Of a stretch of DNA of 46,932 nt, positions 16,024 to 24,410 are shown piece after piece (the first letter of the stretch is position 1; each line of letters begins with the position of its first letter). Made by a program: the position numbers and the translations under genes. The notes below the pieces were generated by a model. It worked only from the letters and a program-made list of their open reading frames with translations, was not told the DNA's origin and searched no databases. This stretch comes from Spirochaetales bacterium (GTDB taxonomy: Bacteria; Spirochaetota; Leptospiria; Leptospirales; Leptonemataceae): positions 1 through 46,932 of the forward strand of contig JACKOY010000028.1 in assembly GCA_024233935.1 (NCBI GenBank), in the 5' to 3' direction.

Positions 16024-17415
16024 TCAAGGGCCCGAGCGCAGCAGACGCCGGTTCCACTCGCTGGCGCCCAAAAACACAAGCAGACAGGCGATCATCGCCA
16101 CATTCGAAAGGCCCCAGCGGCAGGCCACCGCAAGCGCCAGAGCAGCCAGATAACGCGGGAAGGCTGCCAGAAGGTAACGGAACCATGTGACCGGTCGGCG
16201 ATACACCCATCGTATCAGGGCGCGTCTTTCCGCCCGCAGCAGAATCGGAAGCAAGGCCACTCCTGCGAACGTGACCAGCAAGGCTGAACCGGTGAAGGCG
16301 CCCCATGCCAGCCGGCCGGGACCGGAGAAGGCGAAGGCCAGGACGCCATACAGAACGCCCAGGCAGGGCAGACTGAGGACCGCGTGCCATAACCAGGGAA
16401 GCAGGGCCAGGCGCATGCGGTTTAGCGGCCCGGGGCCGCGCAGGCGGCCGGCGGCGGGGGCCGCGCGCACGGACGTTTCCACCACGCTGGCATGACCGCG
16501 GACCAGTTCCCGCCGAAGCCAGGTCCAATCAAGGTCGGGCGAGACCTGCTCAGCGTTCAGGCGGCCCCAGGCGGGCAGACAAGCGGGACTCCAAAGAGCC
16601 CAGAGCCAGGGTCTTCTTCCGCCCCGACGCCGGCCGTTCCATTCCGAGGGCACGGCCAGGCCCCGAACGAGTTCGGCCGGCACGCACGAGAGCATCGCAA
16701 AACCTTCATCGCACGGTATGGTACCCCGCGAGCGGTCCTCCAGAAGAAACCGGCCTCGCATGCAGGCCAGCGCCGCCTCTACGCGTTCGCCTGCCTGCAC
16801 CGGTCGCCACACGGGTACACGACTCACGATTTCGGGAAAAGGAGCGGGCCCCCCCACCGGAGGATGCTCCAGGAACAGGAGTTCCAGACGACCACGCAGT
16901 TCGTTCTGTAAAGACCACTCAAACCAGCGTTCAATTCCCTGAAGCTGACCCCCGGGAACAGTTTGCTCCTGGATGAGCACGCTGAGCACCACATCTGCAT
17001 CGGCCGTCCGACGGTGGCGTGCTCTGAGACACGTAAGGCTCCAGTCCCGGGGTAGATTACGAACACGGGCCTGCGGATGCTCAGAAGGCGAGCCCCGATA
17101 ACTTACAGACAACGCCGCGCCACTTTCGAGCGCTCGCAGGGACGCACGATCCAATTGATCTACGACCAGCGCTCCACCCGAGGAAAGTTTTCCCGCGATC
17201 TCCGCAAGTCGGCGGGGGTTGCCCCTGAGCGAAGCACCGTCAGCGAAAATAAAGTCCAGCTGTCCCGGTCCGCTTGTTTCGAGATCACAAAGCTGCAAGA
17301 ATGCGGGGATATTCGGTGCGCCCGGCGTCGTGCTGGTACCGGGCAATGCGTACCGCACACCCCAGGGCGGGGCAAAACTGTGCAGCAAGTCCTGAACCTG
17401 CTCCGGCGTCAACAT
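16024..17415 (-). CDS. Multidomain membrane protein: methyltransferase-like, glycosyltransferase-like and C-terminal membrane regions
   Basis: The 463-residue product seems to join three parts. Residues about 50-105 (LDFIFADGASLRGNPRRLAE, then KLSSGGALVVDQLD) resemble strands 4-5 of a class I SAM methyltransferase without the glycine-rich first motif. Residues about 140-260 begin DADVVLSVLIQEQTVPGGQL and continue with LELLFLEHPP and FAMLSCVP, which recalls a decayed GT-A glycosyltransferase fold without a visible DxD. Residues about 325-460 hold four or five membrane helices, as in the C-terminus of membrane glycosyltransferases. The function is unknown; a lipid- or polysaccharide-modifying role is inference. 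It follows the cytochrome c gene by 21 bases. Confidence 0.65.
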   Translation of the reverse strand: MLTPEQVQDLLHSFAPPWGVRYALPGTSTTPGAPNIPAFLQLCDLETSGPGQLDFIFADGASLRGNPRRLAEIAGKLSSGGALVVDQLDRASLRALESGAALSVSYRGSPSEHPQARVRNLPRDWSLTCLRARHRRTADADVVLSVLIQEQTVPGGQLQGIERWFEWSLQNELRGRLELLFLEHPPVGGPAPFPEIVSRVPVWRPVQAGERVEAALACMRGRFLLEDRSRGTIPCDEGFAMLSCVPAELVRGLAVPSEWNGRRRGGRRPWLWALWSPACLPAWGRLNAEQVSPDLDWTWLRRELVRGHASVVETSVRAAPAAGRLRGPGPLNRMRLALLPWLWHAVLSLPCLGVLYGVLAFAFSGPGRLAWGAFTGSALLVTFAGVALLPILLRAERRALIRWVYRRPVTWFRYLLAAFPRYLAALALAVACRWGLSNVAMIACLLVFLGASEWNRRLLRSGP

Positions 17416-17436
17416 GTCGAAGCAGGTTCAGGGCCC

Positions 17437-17844
17437 TCAGCCGTTGGTCTGAAGGTAAACTACATACTGAGCGATCGCGCGTCGATCCGCTTCGCTCAGG
17501 TGGGCGTAGGCCGCCATGGGAGTTCCGGGAACGCCGGTCAGCAAGGTGTTGGTGATATCATCCACAGTACTGCCCTGCTTGTAGTCTGCAACGCTCTGGA
17601 AGTTCCGCGGTGGCGGTTGAAGCGCCTGTCCAGCAGGACCATCACCGTGACCGCGTTCACCGTGACAGGTCTGGCAGCCGTTGGCCACAAACAGTTCCTG
17701 GCCGTGCTGCGCTTCGGCACTCATGCCCCCTGCAATAGATTCCGGTTCGGCCGATTCTTCCTCCGGGCGCTGGCCACAATACGTGCCAAAAGCCAGGAAA
17801 AGGACCGCCGTGACGCTCAAAAGACTGTAAAAAATGGATTTCAC
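17437..17844 (-). CDS. Membrane-anchored class I cytochrome c
   Basis: This 135-residue haem protein begins at a GTG at 17844, chosen because GAGGT lies five bases upstream; an open frame to 17943 adds a tail with no signal. The N-terminus (SIFYSLLSVTAVLFLAFGTYC) is a signal or anchor with a lipobox-like Cys23. The haem is attached at C57-x-x-C60-H61 (GCQTCHGE), and the distal Met ligand is probably Met110 in GVPGTPMAAY. The C-terminal helix LSEADRRAIAQYVVYLQ is typical of small monohaem cytochromes of the c551/c552 type. It would carry electrons in the periplasm; its partner oxidase or reductase is not in the window. Confidence 0.88.
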   Translation of the reverse strand: MKSIFYSLLSVTAVLFLAFGTYCGQRPEEESAEPESIAGGMSAEAQHGQELFVANGCQTCHGERGHGDGPAGQALQPPPRNFQSVADYKQGSTVDDITNTLLTGVPGTPMAAYAHLSEADRRAIAQYVVYLQTNG

Positions 17845-18244
17845 TGATGACCTCACTTGCGATGCGCACTGCGTCGCAAGTCCAGTTGGATGGCCAACGG
17901 TCGATTTGTCCAAACCATTTTGCAGCTGAGGTCCGTATCGCAATCGGTTCTCATTCTCATGGCCCCGGCGGGAGCATGGCGGTTTTCCCGAAACCAGAAG
18001 CGTGGTCGAGATCAGCAGCCGCGGGCGGAGCGCGGGCAGATTTTGTCGCAGATCAAAGAATAGAGAACCCGCCGGGCGCCGTTTCGTCCGATTCTATAGG
18101 CAGGGCGTCCTCCCCGGGACCGCTTTTTTTTCTTTCGGTCGGCCGGCCGGGCCCGTAGACTGGGGCCGCAATCGGTCAGGACCGGTTTTCAAAGGCAAAA
18201 CACGTGCAATCTTTGTTACAGTATATAGGAGGCCCTGAATCCCC
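17845..18244 (+). other. 400-base divergent intergenic region, no gene seen
   Basis: Between the cytochrome c gene (minus) and the DUF5683-like gene (plus) I find no convincing coding frame on either strand. It holds a T8 run (18124-18131) without a good hairpin before it, a GGCCGGCC palindrome (18141-18148), and TATATA (18222-18227) followed by AGGAGG-like TAGGAGG, which is the ribosome site of the downstream gene. Promoters for both flanking genes should be here, but no clear -35/-10 pair stands out. Confidence 0.5.
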
Positions 18245-19219
18245 ATGAGGCGTTCTATTGCCATTCTGCTCTTCCCCTTGCTCGCGGTCCCCGTACAGGC
18301 CGAACTCCTGACCATGCGGGATGGATCGATTCTTCAGGGTTCCATCCTCTCTCAGGACCGTGACCGAGTCGTGATTCGGACCGAAACCGGCACGCGGTCT
18401 ATTCCGAAAGTGCTCATCCAGCGCATTGTATACGATGCAACCATCGCCGCCGCGGTGATAGCGGAACGGGAGGCCGAGGAGGCCGAACGAGAGAATCGCG
18501 CCCGGGCCGAGGAGGAGCGGGAAGCCCGCGAGCGCGAGGCCAGGCTGCTTCAGGCGCGTGGAGACCGGGAAGCGTATCTGGCCAGCGCACGGGCCGCTGA
18601 AGAAGCCTACCGGCGCGCTCAGCAACCACAACCAACGCCGCAACCCGAACCCGAGCCGCAACCAGAAGTCCTGGAACCCGAACCCACTCCGCCGCCCGCT
18701 TACGACCGGTGGGGACCCTTCCTGCGCTCCCTGGCCGTTCCAGGCTGGGGGCAGGTGTACGCCGGCCAGACCACGGCGGGCTTGCTGTATGGAAGTGCCT
18801 TTGCCCTGGCCAGCCTGAACGCTGTCGCGCTTCGTAATGTGGCCATTGATGCACGCAGTTCTTACAGAAGCTTCACGGACACCAGCTTTCTCTTGCCGTT
18901 CGCGCCGGGAGTCGGGACCGGAATACTGCCCTACGTATATCTGGAGACCTCTTCTCGCTCGTTGACTTATGAGAATGCCAGCAACCGATTACAGGGGGCT
19001 TCGTACCTGGTGGCCGGCGTTTACGTCATCCAGCTCGTGCACGCGTTCTTTCTGGAGAAGGAAATTGAGGCCGTTTCCGCAGGCACGCCGGAAGGTGCAA
19101 GCGGCCAGAGTGGTTTCGGAATGGCTATGTTTTACGAGTCGACCGAACCGGGGCCCGTTTCCAATCTGCCGACCAGCAGCCATGATCGGGTCGATCTGTT
19201 CTATGCCTGGCGTTTCTGA
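18245..19219 (+). CDS. Exported envelope protein with coiled coil and DUF5683-like membrane part
   Basis: The 324-residue product has a signal peptide (MRRSIAILLFPLLAVPVQAE) and an N-terminal beta segment LLTMRDGSILQGSILSQDRD followed by VVIRT, an SH3/Sm-like pattern common in exported spirochaete proteins. Next comes a charged Glu/Arg/Ala coiled coil (about 75-125), then a Pro-Gln-Glu-Pro repeat (about 126-152). The C-terminal part has SLAVPGWGQVYAGQTTAGLL followed by hydrophobic stretches, the 'PGWGQ.Y.G....G' signature of DUF5683-type envelope proteins. GGAGG lies about 11 bases before the ATG. The architecture suggests a periplasm-spanning envelope protein; its function is unknown. Confidence 0.75.
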   Translation: MRRSIAILLFPLLAVPVQAELLTMRDGSILQGSILSQDRDRVVIRTETGTRSIPKVLIQRIVYDATIAAAVIAEREAEEAERENRARAEEEREAREREARLLQARGDREAYLASARAAEEAYRRAQQPQPTPQPEPEPQPEVLEPEPTPPPAYDRWGPFLRSLAVPGWGQVYAGQTTAGLLYGSAFALASLNAVALRNVAIDARSSYRSFTDTSFLLPFAPGVGTGILPYVYLETSSRSLTYENASNRLQGASYLVAGVYVIQLVHAFFLEKEIEAVSAGTPEGASGQSGFGMAMFYESTEPGPVSNLPTSSHDRVDLFYAWRF

Positions 19220-20024
19220 TTCTCAAATAAAAAGCAGCTCCGTGGTTCGATCGGGTCGCAGACGGAGGTTGCTCGTAGCGCATCTTTTTTTGGCCGTGCT
19301 CGTCCTTCTGGACTGTGACGAGAACCACAGTGAGCCGGACCAGCTCTACGGCCCTACACCGATCAGCGATTACCTGCTGGGTGACTTTGAGCCTGCCCGA
19401 CATCCTTCATTCGTCAACGTTTCCGAGCTGGGAATCCGAACCATGGGCCGTACGATCTATCTTCGGGCCGAGGCCGCCGAAGCGCTCACCCGGTTGATTG
19501 CGGCCTTTCACAGCGACCATCCGGATGTAGACCTGTGGTTGGTGAGCGGTACGCGGAACTTTGCCGCACAACAGTCGATCTGGGACGGCAAGTGGAGTGG
19601 ACAGCGCCCGGTCGAAGGTCAACGCCTCAACCAGAGCGTGCCGGATCCCCGACAGCGAGCCCTGAAGATCCTGGAGTATTCTTCTATGCCCGGCACCTCC
19701 CGCCACCACTGGGGCACGGATTTCGACATCAATCTATTGCAAAACGATTACTACAGGCGGGGTCCCGGGCTGGAGATTTACGAATGGTTGGTCGAAAACG
19801 CGCCTGCTTTCGGCTTCTGCCAACCGTACACAAGCGGACGTAGTGGAGGATATCAGGAGGAACGGTGGCATTGGTCCTTCTTGCCGCTGTCGAGGATCTA
19901 CCTGCAGGACTGGAACGATCGCGTGGCCGCGGACTATCCGGGCCGCCATCGTTTTGCCGGCGTAGATGCCGCAGCCGACCTCGCTCCCGTTTATGTAAAT
20001 ACTATCAATTCCGACTGTCAGTAA
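19203..20024 (+). CDS. VanY-type D-alanyl-D-alanine carboxypeptidase (M15 family), putative lipoprotein
   Basis: The product of about 273 residues has a basic N-terminus, a hydrophobic segment VAHLFLAVLVLLDC ending in a lipobox-like Cys, and a C-terminal peptidase domain. Zinc-binding and catalytic motifs of M15B peptidases are present: SRHHWGTDFDI (His and Asp zinc ligands) and EERWHWSF (catalytic Glu, zinc His). It should trim terminal D-Ala from peptidoglycan stem peptides in the periplasm. The start is uncertain. ATG 19203 overlaps the upstream gene by 17 bases and suggests translational coupling; GTG 19242 is an alternative. An open frame extends further upstream but only antisense-like within the previous gene. 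Confidence 0.8.
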   Translation: MPGVSDSQIKSSSVVRSGRRRRLLVAHLFLAVLVLLDCDENHSEPDQLYGPTPISDYLLGDFEPARHPSFVNVSELGIRTMGRTIYLRAEAAEALTRLIAAFHSDHPDVDLWLVSGTRNFAAQQSIWDGKWSGQRPVEGQRLNQSVPDPRQRALKILEYSSMPGTSRHHWGTDFDINLLQNDYYRRGPGLEIYEWLVENAPAFGFCQPYTSGRSGGYQEERWHWSFLPLSRIYLQDWNDRVAADYPGRHRFAGVDAAADLAPVYVNTINSDCQ

Positions 20025-20036
20025 TTCGGTTTTTTT
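20011..20036 (+). terminator. Weak candidate terminator after the VanY-type gene
   Basis: CCGA (20011-20014) can pair with TCGG (20026-20029) across an 11-base loop, followed directly by T7 (20030-20036). The stem is only four pairs and includes the end of the coding region, so it is a weak candidate; the T tract after the hairpin is the main support. Confidence 0.25.
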
Positions 20037-20075
20037 CCCATCAGTTCGCAAAACAGCTGACAGAGCCCGCCCTTC

Positions 20076-21548
20076 GTGCGAAAAACCGCACTCGTGAGCC
20101 CTGGCGCGCCTTTTGCTTCGTACTGCTACGCCGGCGCTTCTGGCGCATCCCTGGCGATCTTCTTTGCCTGCCTGTTTATGGGTAAGGCAGAAGGCGAGCG
20201 CACGCTCTGGAGTCGCTTCGCGACTCTGGCATTGGTCAATTGTCTTTTTTGTCTGAGCGGCGCCATTGAGAATGGCATACGCGACATGTCCGGGTTGCGC
20301 TCCGCCATTGCATTGAACAACGCGGCCGGCATGCTACTGGCGCCCGCTTTCCTGGATTTTGTCTACGCGTATCTGCGGCGGTCCGGTCGACTGGTTCCGC
20401 TCGCCGTATGGGTTTATTCTTTCTTCTGGGCCGCTGCCTTTTTGATCTTTCAGGATGTTCTTGTGCTTCGAGACGTGGCTTTCGCTTCGATGGCGCATCA
20501 TCACTTCGAATACAGCTGGCTCTACAGCGTATTTCTGTTCGGTTTGTTCGGCATTATCGGTTACGCGCTGGGTATTCTCTGGCTGTTCGGGCGCATGAAC
20601 CGTGCCTGGAAGGCGTACATGAACGCGATCTACTTCAGCTGCGTCCTCTGGGCATTTTGCGGAGTCTACGACACGATACTGGCGCCTCTTGTGCGCATTG
20701 CGTTCCCGATCAGCTGGGTGGGCGGAGTCCTGGTTCAGATCGCATTTCTGCGCGCGGTGTACGCCCGCAGTCAGCAGGCTTTCAGAGACCAGGAGAAGCA
20801 CCGCATCATGCTTCAGGATTTATCGGCAGCGCGCCAGATTCAAAAAAACCTGATCACCCGACAGTTCCCGGAATGCGCGCCGGTTCGCATCAGCGGCATG
20901 TATAAACCAATGGAAGCGATCGGTGGCGACTTTTACGACGTGCGCAAGATTGATGAAGGGCACATCAGCATATTCTTGAGCGACGTATCCGGTCACGGCA
21001 TCGCGTCGGCCTTGATCACAGCGATGATCAAGATGAGTCTGGACGCCCTTCCCGCCAATCTGCAACGTCAGCCGAACGAGGTGCTGCAATACCTGAACAA
21101 CGCTCTGGAATCGCGCATCACGGGTCGTTTCGTGACGGCGATATACGGCGTGCTGACGCTTAAGAGTCTGGAATTTCATTTCAGCTCGGCCGGTCATTTT
21201 CCTCCGGCCCTGAGTCGAAAAGCCGGAGGCCAGGAAGTGATCGAGCACATGATTCATGGCCGTGTGCTCGGCTACTTCTCGGAACTGGAACTCGAAACCA
21301 CGACCATGCGCCTGGAACCAGGGGACAGCCTTCTGCTTTCTACAGATGGTATATGCGAAGAGCGAAACCCGACCGGCGAGATGTTCGGCCTGAGTCGCCT
21401 GAAAAGGGTCTTTCGGTCCCCGGATTTTCGGAGCCTGCAGGACATCTTTGGTGAAATCGAATCGTTTCGAGCCGGGCGGGCGGCGGATGACGACATGACG
21501 GCGCTTCTCGTAAGCGTCGATCCCCCGGACAACGCAGCTCACTCCTGA
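20076..21548 (+). CDS. Membrane PP2C-family (SpoIIE/RsbU-type) serine phosphatase
   Basis: The 490-residue product, with a GTG start, has an N-terminal sensor of about seven membrane helices (residues about 12-235, for example LAIFFACLFMG and FEYSWLYSVFLFGLFGIIGYAL). A short helical linker follows, with DLSAARQIQKNLI, the typical entry to SpoIIE domains. The catalytic PP2C/SpoIIE domain (about 265-485) has metal-binding motifs GGDFYD and LSDVSGHGIASALI, then LLSTDGICEERN and DDDMTALLV. Such phosphatases usually activate anti-anti-sigma factors in partner-switching stress responses. No anti-sigma or STAS protein gene is adjacent. It converges with the amidase gene, overlapping it by 10 bases. 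Confidence 0.9.
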   Translation: MRKTALVSPGAPFASYCYAGASGASLAIFFACLFMGKAEGERTLWSRFATLALVNCLFCLSGAIENGIRDMSGLRSAIALNNAAGMLLAPAFLDFVYAYLRRSGRLVPLAVWVYSFFWAAAFLIFQDVLVLRDVAFASMAHHHFEYSWLYSVFLFGLFGIIGYALGILWLFGRMNRAWKAYMNAIYFSCVLWAFCGVYDTILAPLVRIAFPISWVGGVLVQIAFLRAVYARSQQAFRDQEKHRIMLQDLSAARQIQKNLITRQFPECAPVRISGMYKPMEAIGGDFYDVRKIDEGHISIFLSDVSGHGIASALITAMIKMSLDALPANLQRQPNEVLQYLNNALESRITGRFVTAIYGVLTLKSLEFHFSSAGHFPPALSRKAGGQEVIEHMIHGRVLGYFSELELETTTMRLEPGDSLLLSTDGICEERNPTGEMFGLSRLKRVFRSPDFRSLQDIFGEIESFRAGRAADDDMTALLVSVDPPDNAAHS

Positions 21549-22129
21549 CGCAGCTGATCGTATACCAGAAGTCTGATTTCGGCCATGTTCAAATGGCGCC
21601 CCGGGCAGCGCGTATTCTGCATTTCCCGGTGACCTATTATGCGCTCGACCGGAATGTTATAGCGATCGGCGAGCACGGCAATCAATTTCACAAGGGCTTC
21701 TTTTTGTACGGGCGGCACATCGTGCTCTTCAAAGTTACCAACCAGAACGATGGCGATTCCGAAAGTGTTCACGTACCAGTTGCGGGTCGAAAAATTTCCA
21801 CTCCGGTCGTGCCACAGATTGCTCTCTTCCACCTGCCCGACAGCCGTGTTGTGAGTTCCATTGTTGATAATAAAGTGGTAAGCAATATCGGACCAGCCCC
21901 GCTCTTCCATGTGCAGCCGGCGATAGTACTCCATGTTGCCGATATCGGAAGCCGTGTGGTGCACAACAATCCAGCGCCAGCGCATCTCGCGCCACCAATA
22001 CCGCGCAAACAGGGACAGCAAAAGCAGCGCCAGAAGACCGATCAGGATATGTCGCAAGCGCCAGCGCCTTCCGCCACGGCGGGTCCGGGCGACAGGAACG
22101 CCGCGCGCCGGCTTCCAGGAAGACTGCAT
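21539..22129 (-). CDS. Membrane-anchored N-acetylmuramoyl-L-alanine amidase (PGRP/amidase_2 type)
   Basis: The 196-residue product has a basic N-terminus (PVARTRRGGRRWRLR), one membrane helix (HILIGLLALLLLSLFARYW) and a PGRP/amidase_2 domain. Zinc ligands and catalytic residues are visible in IVVHHTAS (His), AYHFIINNG (Tyr/His region) and IGHREMQNTRCPGRHL (His and Cys). The enzyme should cleave the bond between N-acetylmuramic acid and L-Ala on the periplasmic side. Its start overlaps the SRAP gene stop (ATGA), and it is the last gene of the minus-strand cluster that starts with the TPR lipoprotein. Confidence 0.87.
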   Translation of the reverse strand: MQSSWKPARGVPVARTRRGGRRWRLRHILIGLLALLLLSLFARYWWREMRWRWIVVHHTASDIGNMEYYRRLHMEERGWSDIAYHFIINNGTHNTAVGQVEESNLWHDRSGNFSTRNWYVNTFGIAIVLVGNFEEHDVPPVQKEALVKLIAVLADRYNIPVERIIGHREMQNTRCPGRHLNMAEIRLLVYDQLRQE

Positions 22130-22809
22130 CAGTCTGCACCGCCAAAAAGGTCGTGTTCTGGCTCAATGAGCGACGGCGACTCATTTCGCACGTTGTTTAC
22201 GGCACGATCAACTGCATACGCCGTTAGCCCTTGTTCCGAAAGTGGTTCGAATAGCTCGTCGAGTTGAGAGACGTCGCGGGAAAACCAATCGGCATGCCGC
22301 TCCCGTGGAATGATGACCGGCATGCGATCGTGAAGGGACGCCACCAGACGATTCGGCCTGGTTGTGAGAATCGTGCAACTCAGCAGTTCGCGGCCATCGT
22401 CCTTGCTTTGCCAGCGCTCCCAGAGGCCCGCAAAGGTGAAAAAGCCATCCCGGGGTTTAATGTAAAAAGGCTGCTTTGACCGACCGGTAGTCTTCCATTC
22501 AAAAAAGCCTGACGCGGGAATCAGGCAACGCCGGCGCCGCAGAGCCTCCTTAAAGGCTGGTTTTTCCGCGGCTGTCTCTGAACGCGCATTGATCATACGA
22601 TTCCCGATCGCTGGATCCCTGGCCCAGAAGGGAACCAGCCCCCAACGCAGCATCGAGAAAGTTCGCTCCCGACCTTCGGTTTCCCTTACTGCGGCAACAT
22701 CCTGTCCCGGCGCAATATTAAAGCGCGGCTGGAGGTCAGGCTCAAAAGGCAGGCCCAGTTGCCGGGCCAGTTCAATCGGAGAAATGCTCAGAGCAAAACG
22801 ACCGCACAT
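22129..22809 (-). CDS. yedK: SRAP-family abasic-site-binding protein (YedK/HMCES)
   Basis: The 226-residue protein starts MCGRFALSISPIELARQLGL. Cys2, exposed once the initiator Met is removed, forms the thiazolidine crosslink with abasic sites in single-stranded DNA. Further family signatures are FNIAPGQDVAAVRE, the NARSETAAEKPAFKEAL block, RRCLIPASGFFEWK and HDRMPVII, containing the conserved Asn, Glu and His of the active site. An open frame extends to 22863, but the start at 22809 is dictated by the catalytic Cys2. It protects abasic sites during replication. It sits between a small membrane protein gene and the amidase gene, an unusual neighbourhood for a DNA repair gene. Confidence 0.93.
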   Translation of the reverse strand: MCGRFALSISPIELARQLGLPFEPDLQPRFNIAPGQDVAAVRETEGRERTFSMLRWGLVPFWARDPAIGNRMINARSETAAEKPAFKEALRRRRCLIPASGFFEWKTTGRSKQPFYIKPRDGFFTFAGLWERWQSKDDGRELLSCTILTTRPNRLVASLHDRMPVIIPRERHADWFSRDVSQLDELFEPLSEQGLTAYAVDRAVNNVRNESPSLIEPEHDLFGGAD

Positions 22810-22838
22810 GCCGCTCCAGATTTGTGGGATGCTTTGGT

Positions 22839-23156
22839 TTAGTCCAGCGGTTCCAGCGCGCAACCGAAACGCTGGTCAACGTAATGGGCCCGGTTAGTAT
22901 GCCAGAGCCCGGTCACGGTTACTGTTTTGGTTTCTGGATCGTTCTCGAAGTCGCTGATGGGAACGTACTGGCGCGCGTAATCGTGGCACTGCTCTTCCGT
23001 CCGGCCCACAACATAATAGCACGAGCAAAATTCCTTTGCGTAGTACGATGAGATAATCTCAAAGAATGCGCGAACGTGTTGAAAGTTTGCCGCGAACCAG
23101 AGTCCGCACAAAAGCCCCGCAATGCCCAAAATCGTCATCGTCACCCGAAGTTTCAT
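22839..23156 (-). CDS. Small anchored protein of unknown function
   Basis: This 105-residue protein has a single N-terminal hydrophobic stretch (VTMTILGIAGLLCGLWFAAN) that serves as a signal or anchor, followed by about 80 residues with four cysteines (FCSCYYVV, EEQCHDYA, FGCALEP). The cysteines may form disulfides in the periplasm. The C-terminal part (KTVTVTGLWHTNRAHYV) looks like beta strands. I do not recognise a family. Its start overlaps the stop of the serine hydrolase gene by four bases (ATGA), so the two are translationally coupled and probably functionally linked. Confidence 0.65.
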   Translation of the reverse strand: MKLRVTMTILGIAGLLCGLWFAANFQHVRAFFEIISSYYAKEFCSCYYVVGRTEEQCHDYARQYVPISDFENDPETKTVTVTGLWHTNRAHYVDQRFGCALEPLD

Positions 23157-24340
23157 AGAATGACGCTCTCTGCGACCAGGTTCAGAAACGTATTCACATC
23201 GAAAGAATGATCCCGATCGTCTCCCATCCTGACAATCACAAGATCCATTGAAGGTATTACAAACAGGTATTGTCCCCAGTGACCCTGGGCCGCGAAAGTG
23301 TCGCGGGGCGCGTCGGGCCAGGCTGGCGGAATACCCGCCCCGGGAACGCCGGTATTGCAGTACCAGTGCGCCGTATAGTTATCTTCTTCGATTCCGGGAT
23401 AGGCCGGCGTCTCCCGGTAGCCGGGGGCCGCCGTCCGGGTAAAGTCAACCCATCCCAGCGGGAACAGGCGCCGCCCGTCCCAATTTCCGTCGTTGAGATA
23501 CAGAAAGCCAAACCGCGCCAGATCACGATGCGTTGCGTAGATATACGATGAGCCCACAAATGTGCCGGAACCATCTCGCTCCCAGGTGACGCCCTTCATG
23601 CCAATCACATCGAACAGATGATCCCAGGCATAACTATCGTAGGAACCAGCTGGAACTGCATTTTTCAGAATGCCCATGAGCAGGTTACTGTCTCCGCTCG
23701 AGTAATAGACGTAGGTGCCGGGTTGTGCGCGCATGCTCTGACCGGCTGTGAAGTTTGCCATGTCGCCACGACCACGCGTATACAGCATTGCGATCACGGA
23801 ACTCTTGAGCGGGCTGGCTTCGTAGCCCTCGCTCCAGGAGATTCCGGAACTCATGTTCAAGATATTTCTGATGGTCATACTCCGGCGATCGGGTTTGTCG
23901 AGCGCTGGAAAGTACTTTGCGGCCGGCTCATCAATATCCAGCAGCCCCTGCTCGCTTGCGATACCGAATAGTGCATTTACGAAACTCTTGCTGACCGACC
24001 AGGTCAGATGTGGAGTTTCGGCGGTGTAGTCCCGTGCATATCGCTCATAGACGATGTAACCGTTGCGGACAATGACAACCCCATCGGTACGGATCCCGGC
24101 CCGGTCTTCCTCATTGCCGGTGCGCTGAAAGGCGTACTCATCTGCTCTGGCAAGAAAGTCGGGATCGATGCCCTGGCTTTCCGGGGAAGCGGTTCGCCAT
24201 GCCGTGGTCGGCCAATAAGCACGGGTCGGCGCCGTAATAGGAGCAAGCCTCACATCTTCGGGAACATCCTGTCGTTCTTCCGAACATGTAAGCGCCAGGA
24301 GCAGACAGGGAATCAGAATGGTTGCGGTGGATTTGGGCAT
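23153..24340 (-). CDS. NylB/beta-lactamase-fold serine hydrolase, putative lipoprotein
   Basis: The 395-residue product starts MPKSTATILIPCLLLALTCS, a lipoprotein signal with lipobox LALTC. The rest is a class C beta-lactamase/esterase fold resembling 6-aminohexanoate-dimer hydrolase (NylB). It has the nucleophile SxxK motif in LTWSVSKSFVNALFG, the tyrosine motif in VYYSSGDSNLLMGIL, and a conserved C-terminal end AAQGHWGQYLFVIPSMDLVI with RMGDDRDHSF. The open frame runs upstream to 25009, but that part is antisense to the next gene, and the ATG at 24340 gives the signal peptide. The substrate cannot be read. It lies 70 bases downstream of the TPR lipoprotein gene. Confidence 0.87.
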   Translation of the reverse strand: MPKSTATILIPCLLLALTCSEERQDVPEDVRLAPITAPTRAYWPTTAWRTASPESQGIDPDFLARADEYAFQRTGNEEDRAGIRTDGVVIVRNGYIVYERYARDYTAETPHLTWSVSKSFVNALFGIASEQGLLDIDEPAAKYFPALDKPDRRSMTIRNILNMSSGISWSEGYEASPLKSSVIAMLYTRGRGDMANFTAGQSMRAQPGTYVYYSSGDSNLLMGILKNAVPAGSYDSYAWDHLFDVIGMKGVTWERDGSGTFVGSSYIYATHRDLARFGFLYLNDGNWDGRRLFPLGWVDFTRTAAPGYRETPAYPGIEEDNYTAHWYCNTGVPGAGIPPAWPDAPRDTFAAQGHWGQYLFVIPSMDLVIVRMGDDRDHSFDVNTFLNLVAESVIL

Positions 24341-24410
24341 GGCGAATTGGGTGCTCAAGAAGAGTCGCTCCGGTCGGCGGCTGGCAAGCATATTTTCGCG
24401 GATGAATCGA

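Noticed and set aside
18124..18131. T8 tract as a rho-independent terminator.
   Set aside because: The preceding sequence forms only a four-pair stem, and no plus-strand gene ends upstream.
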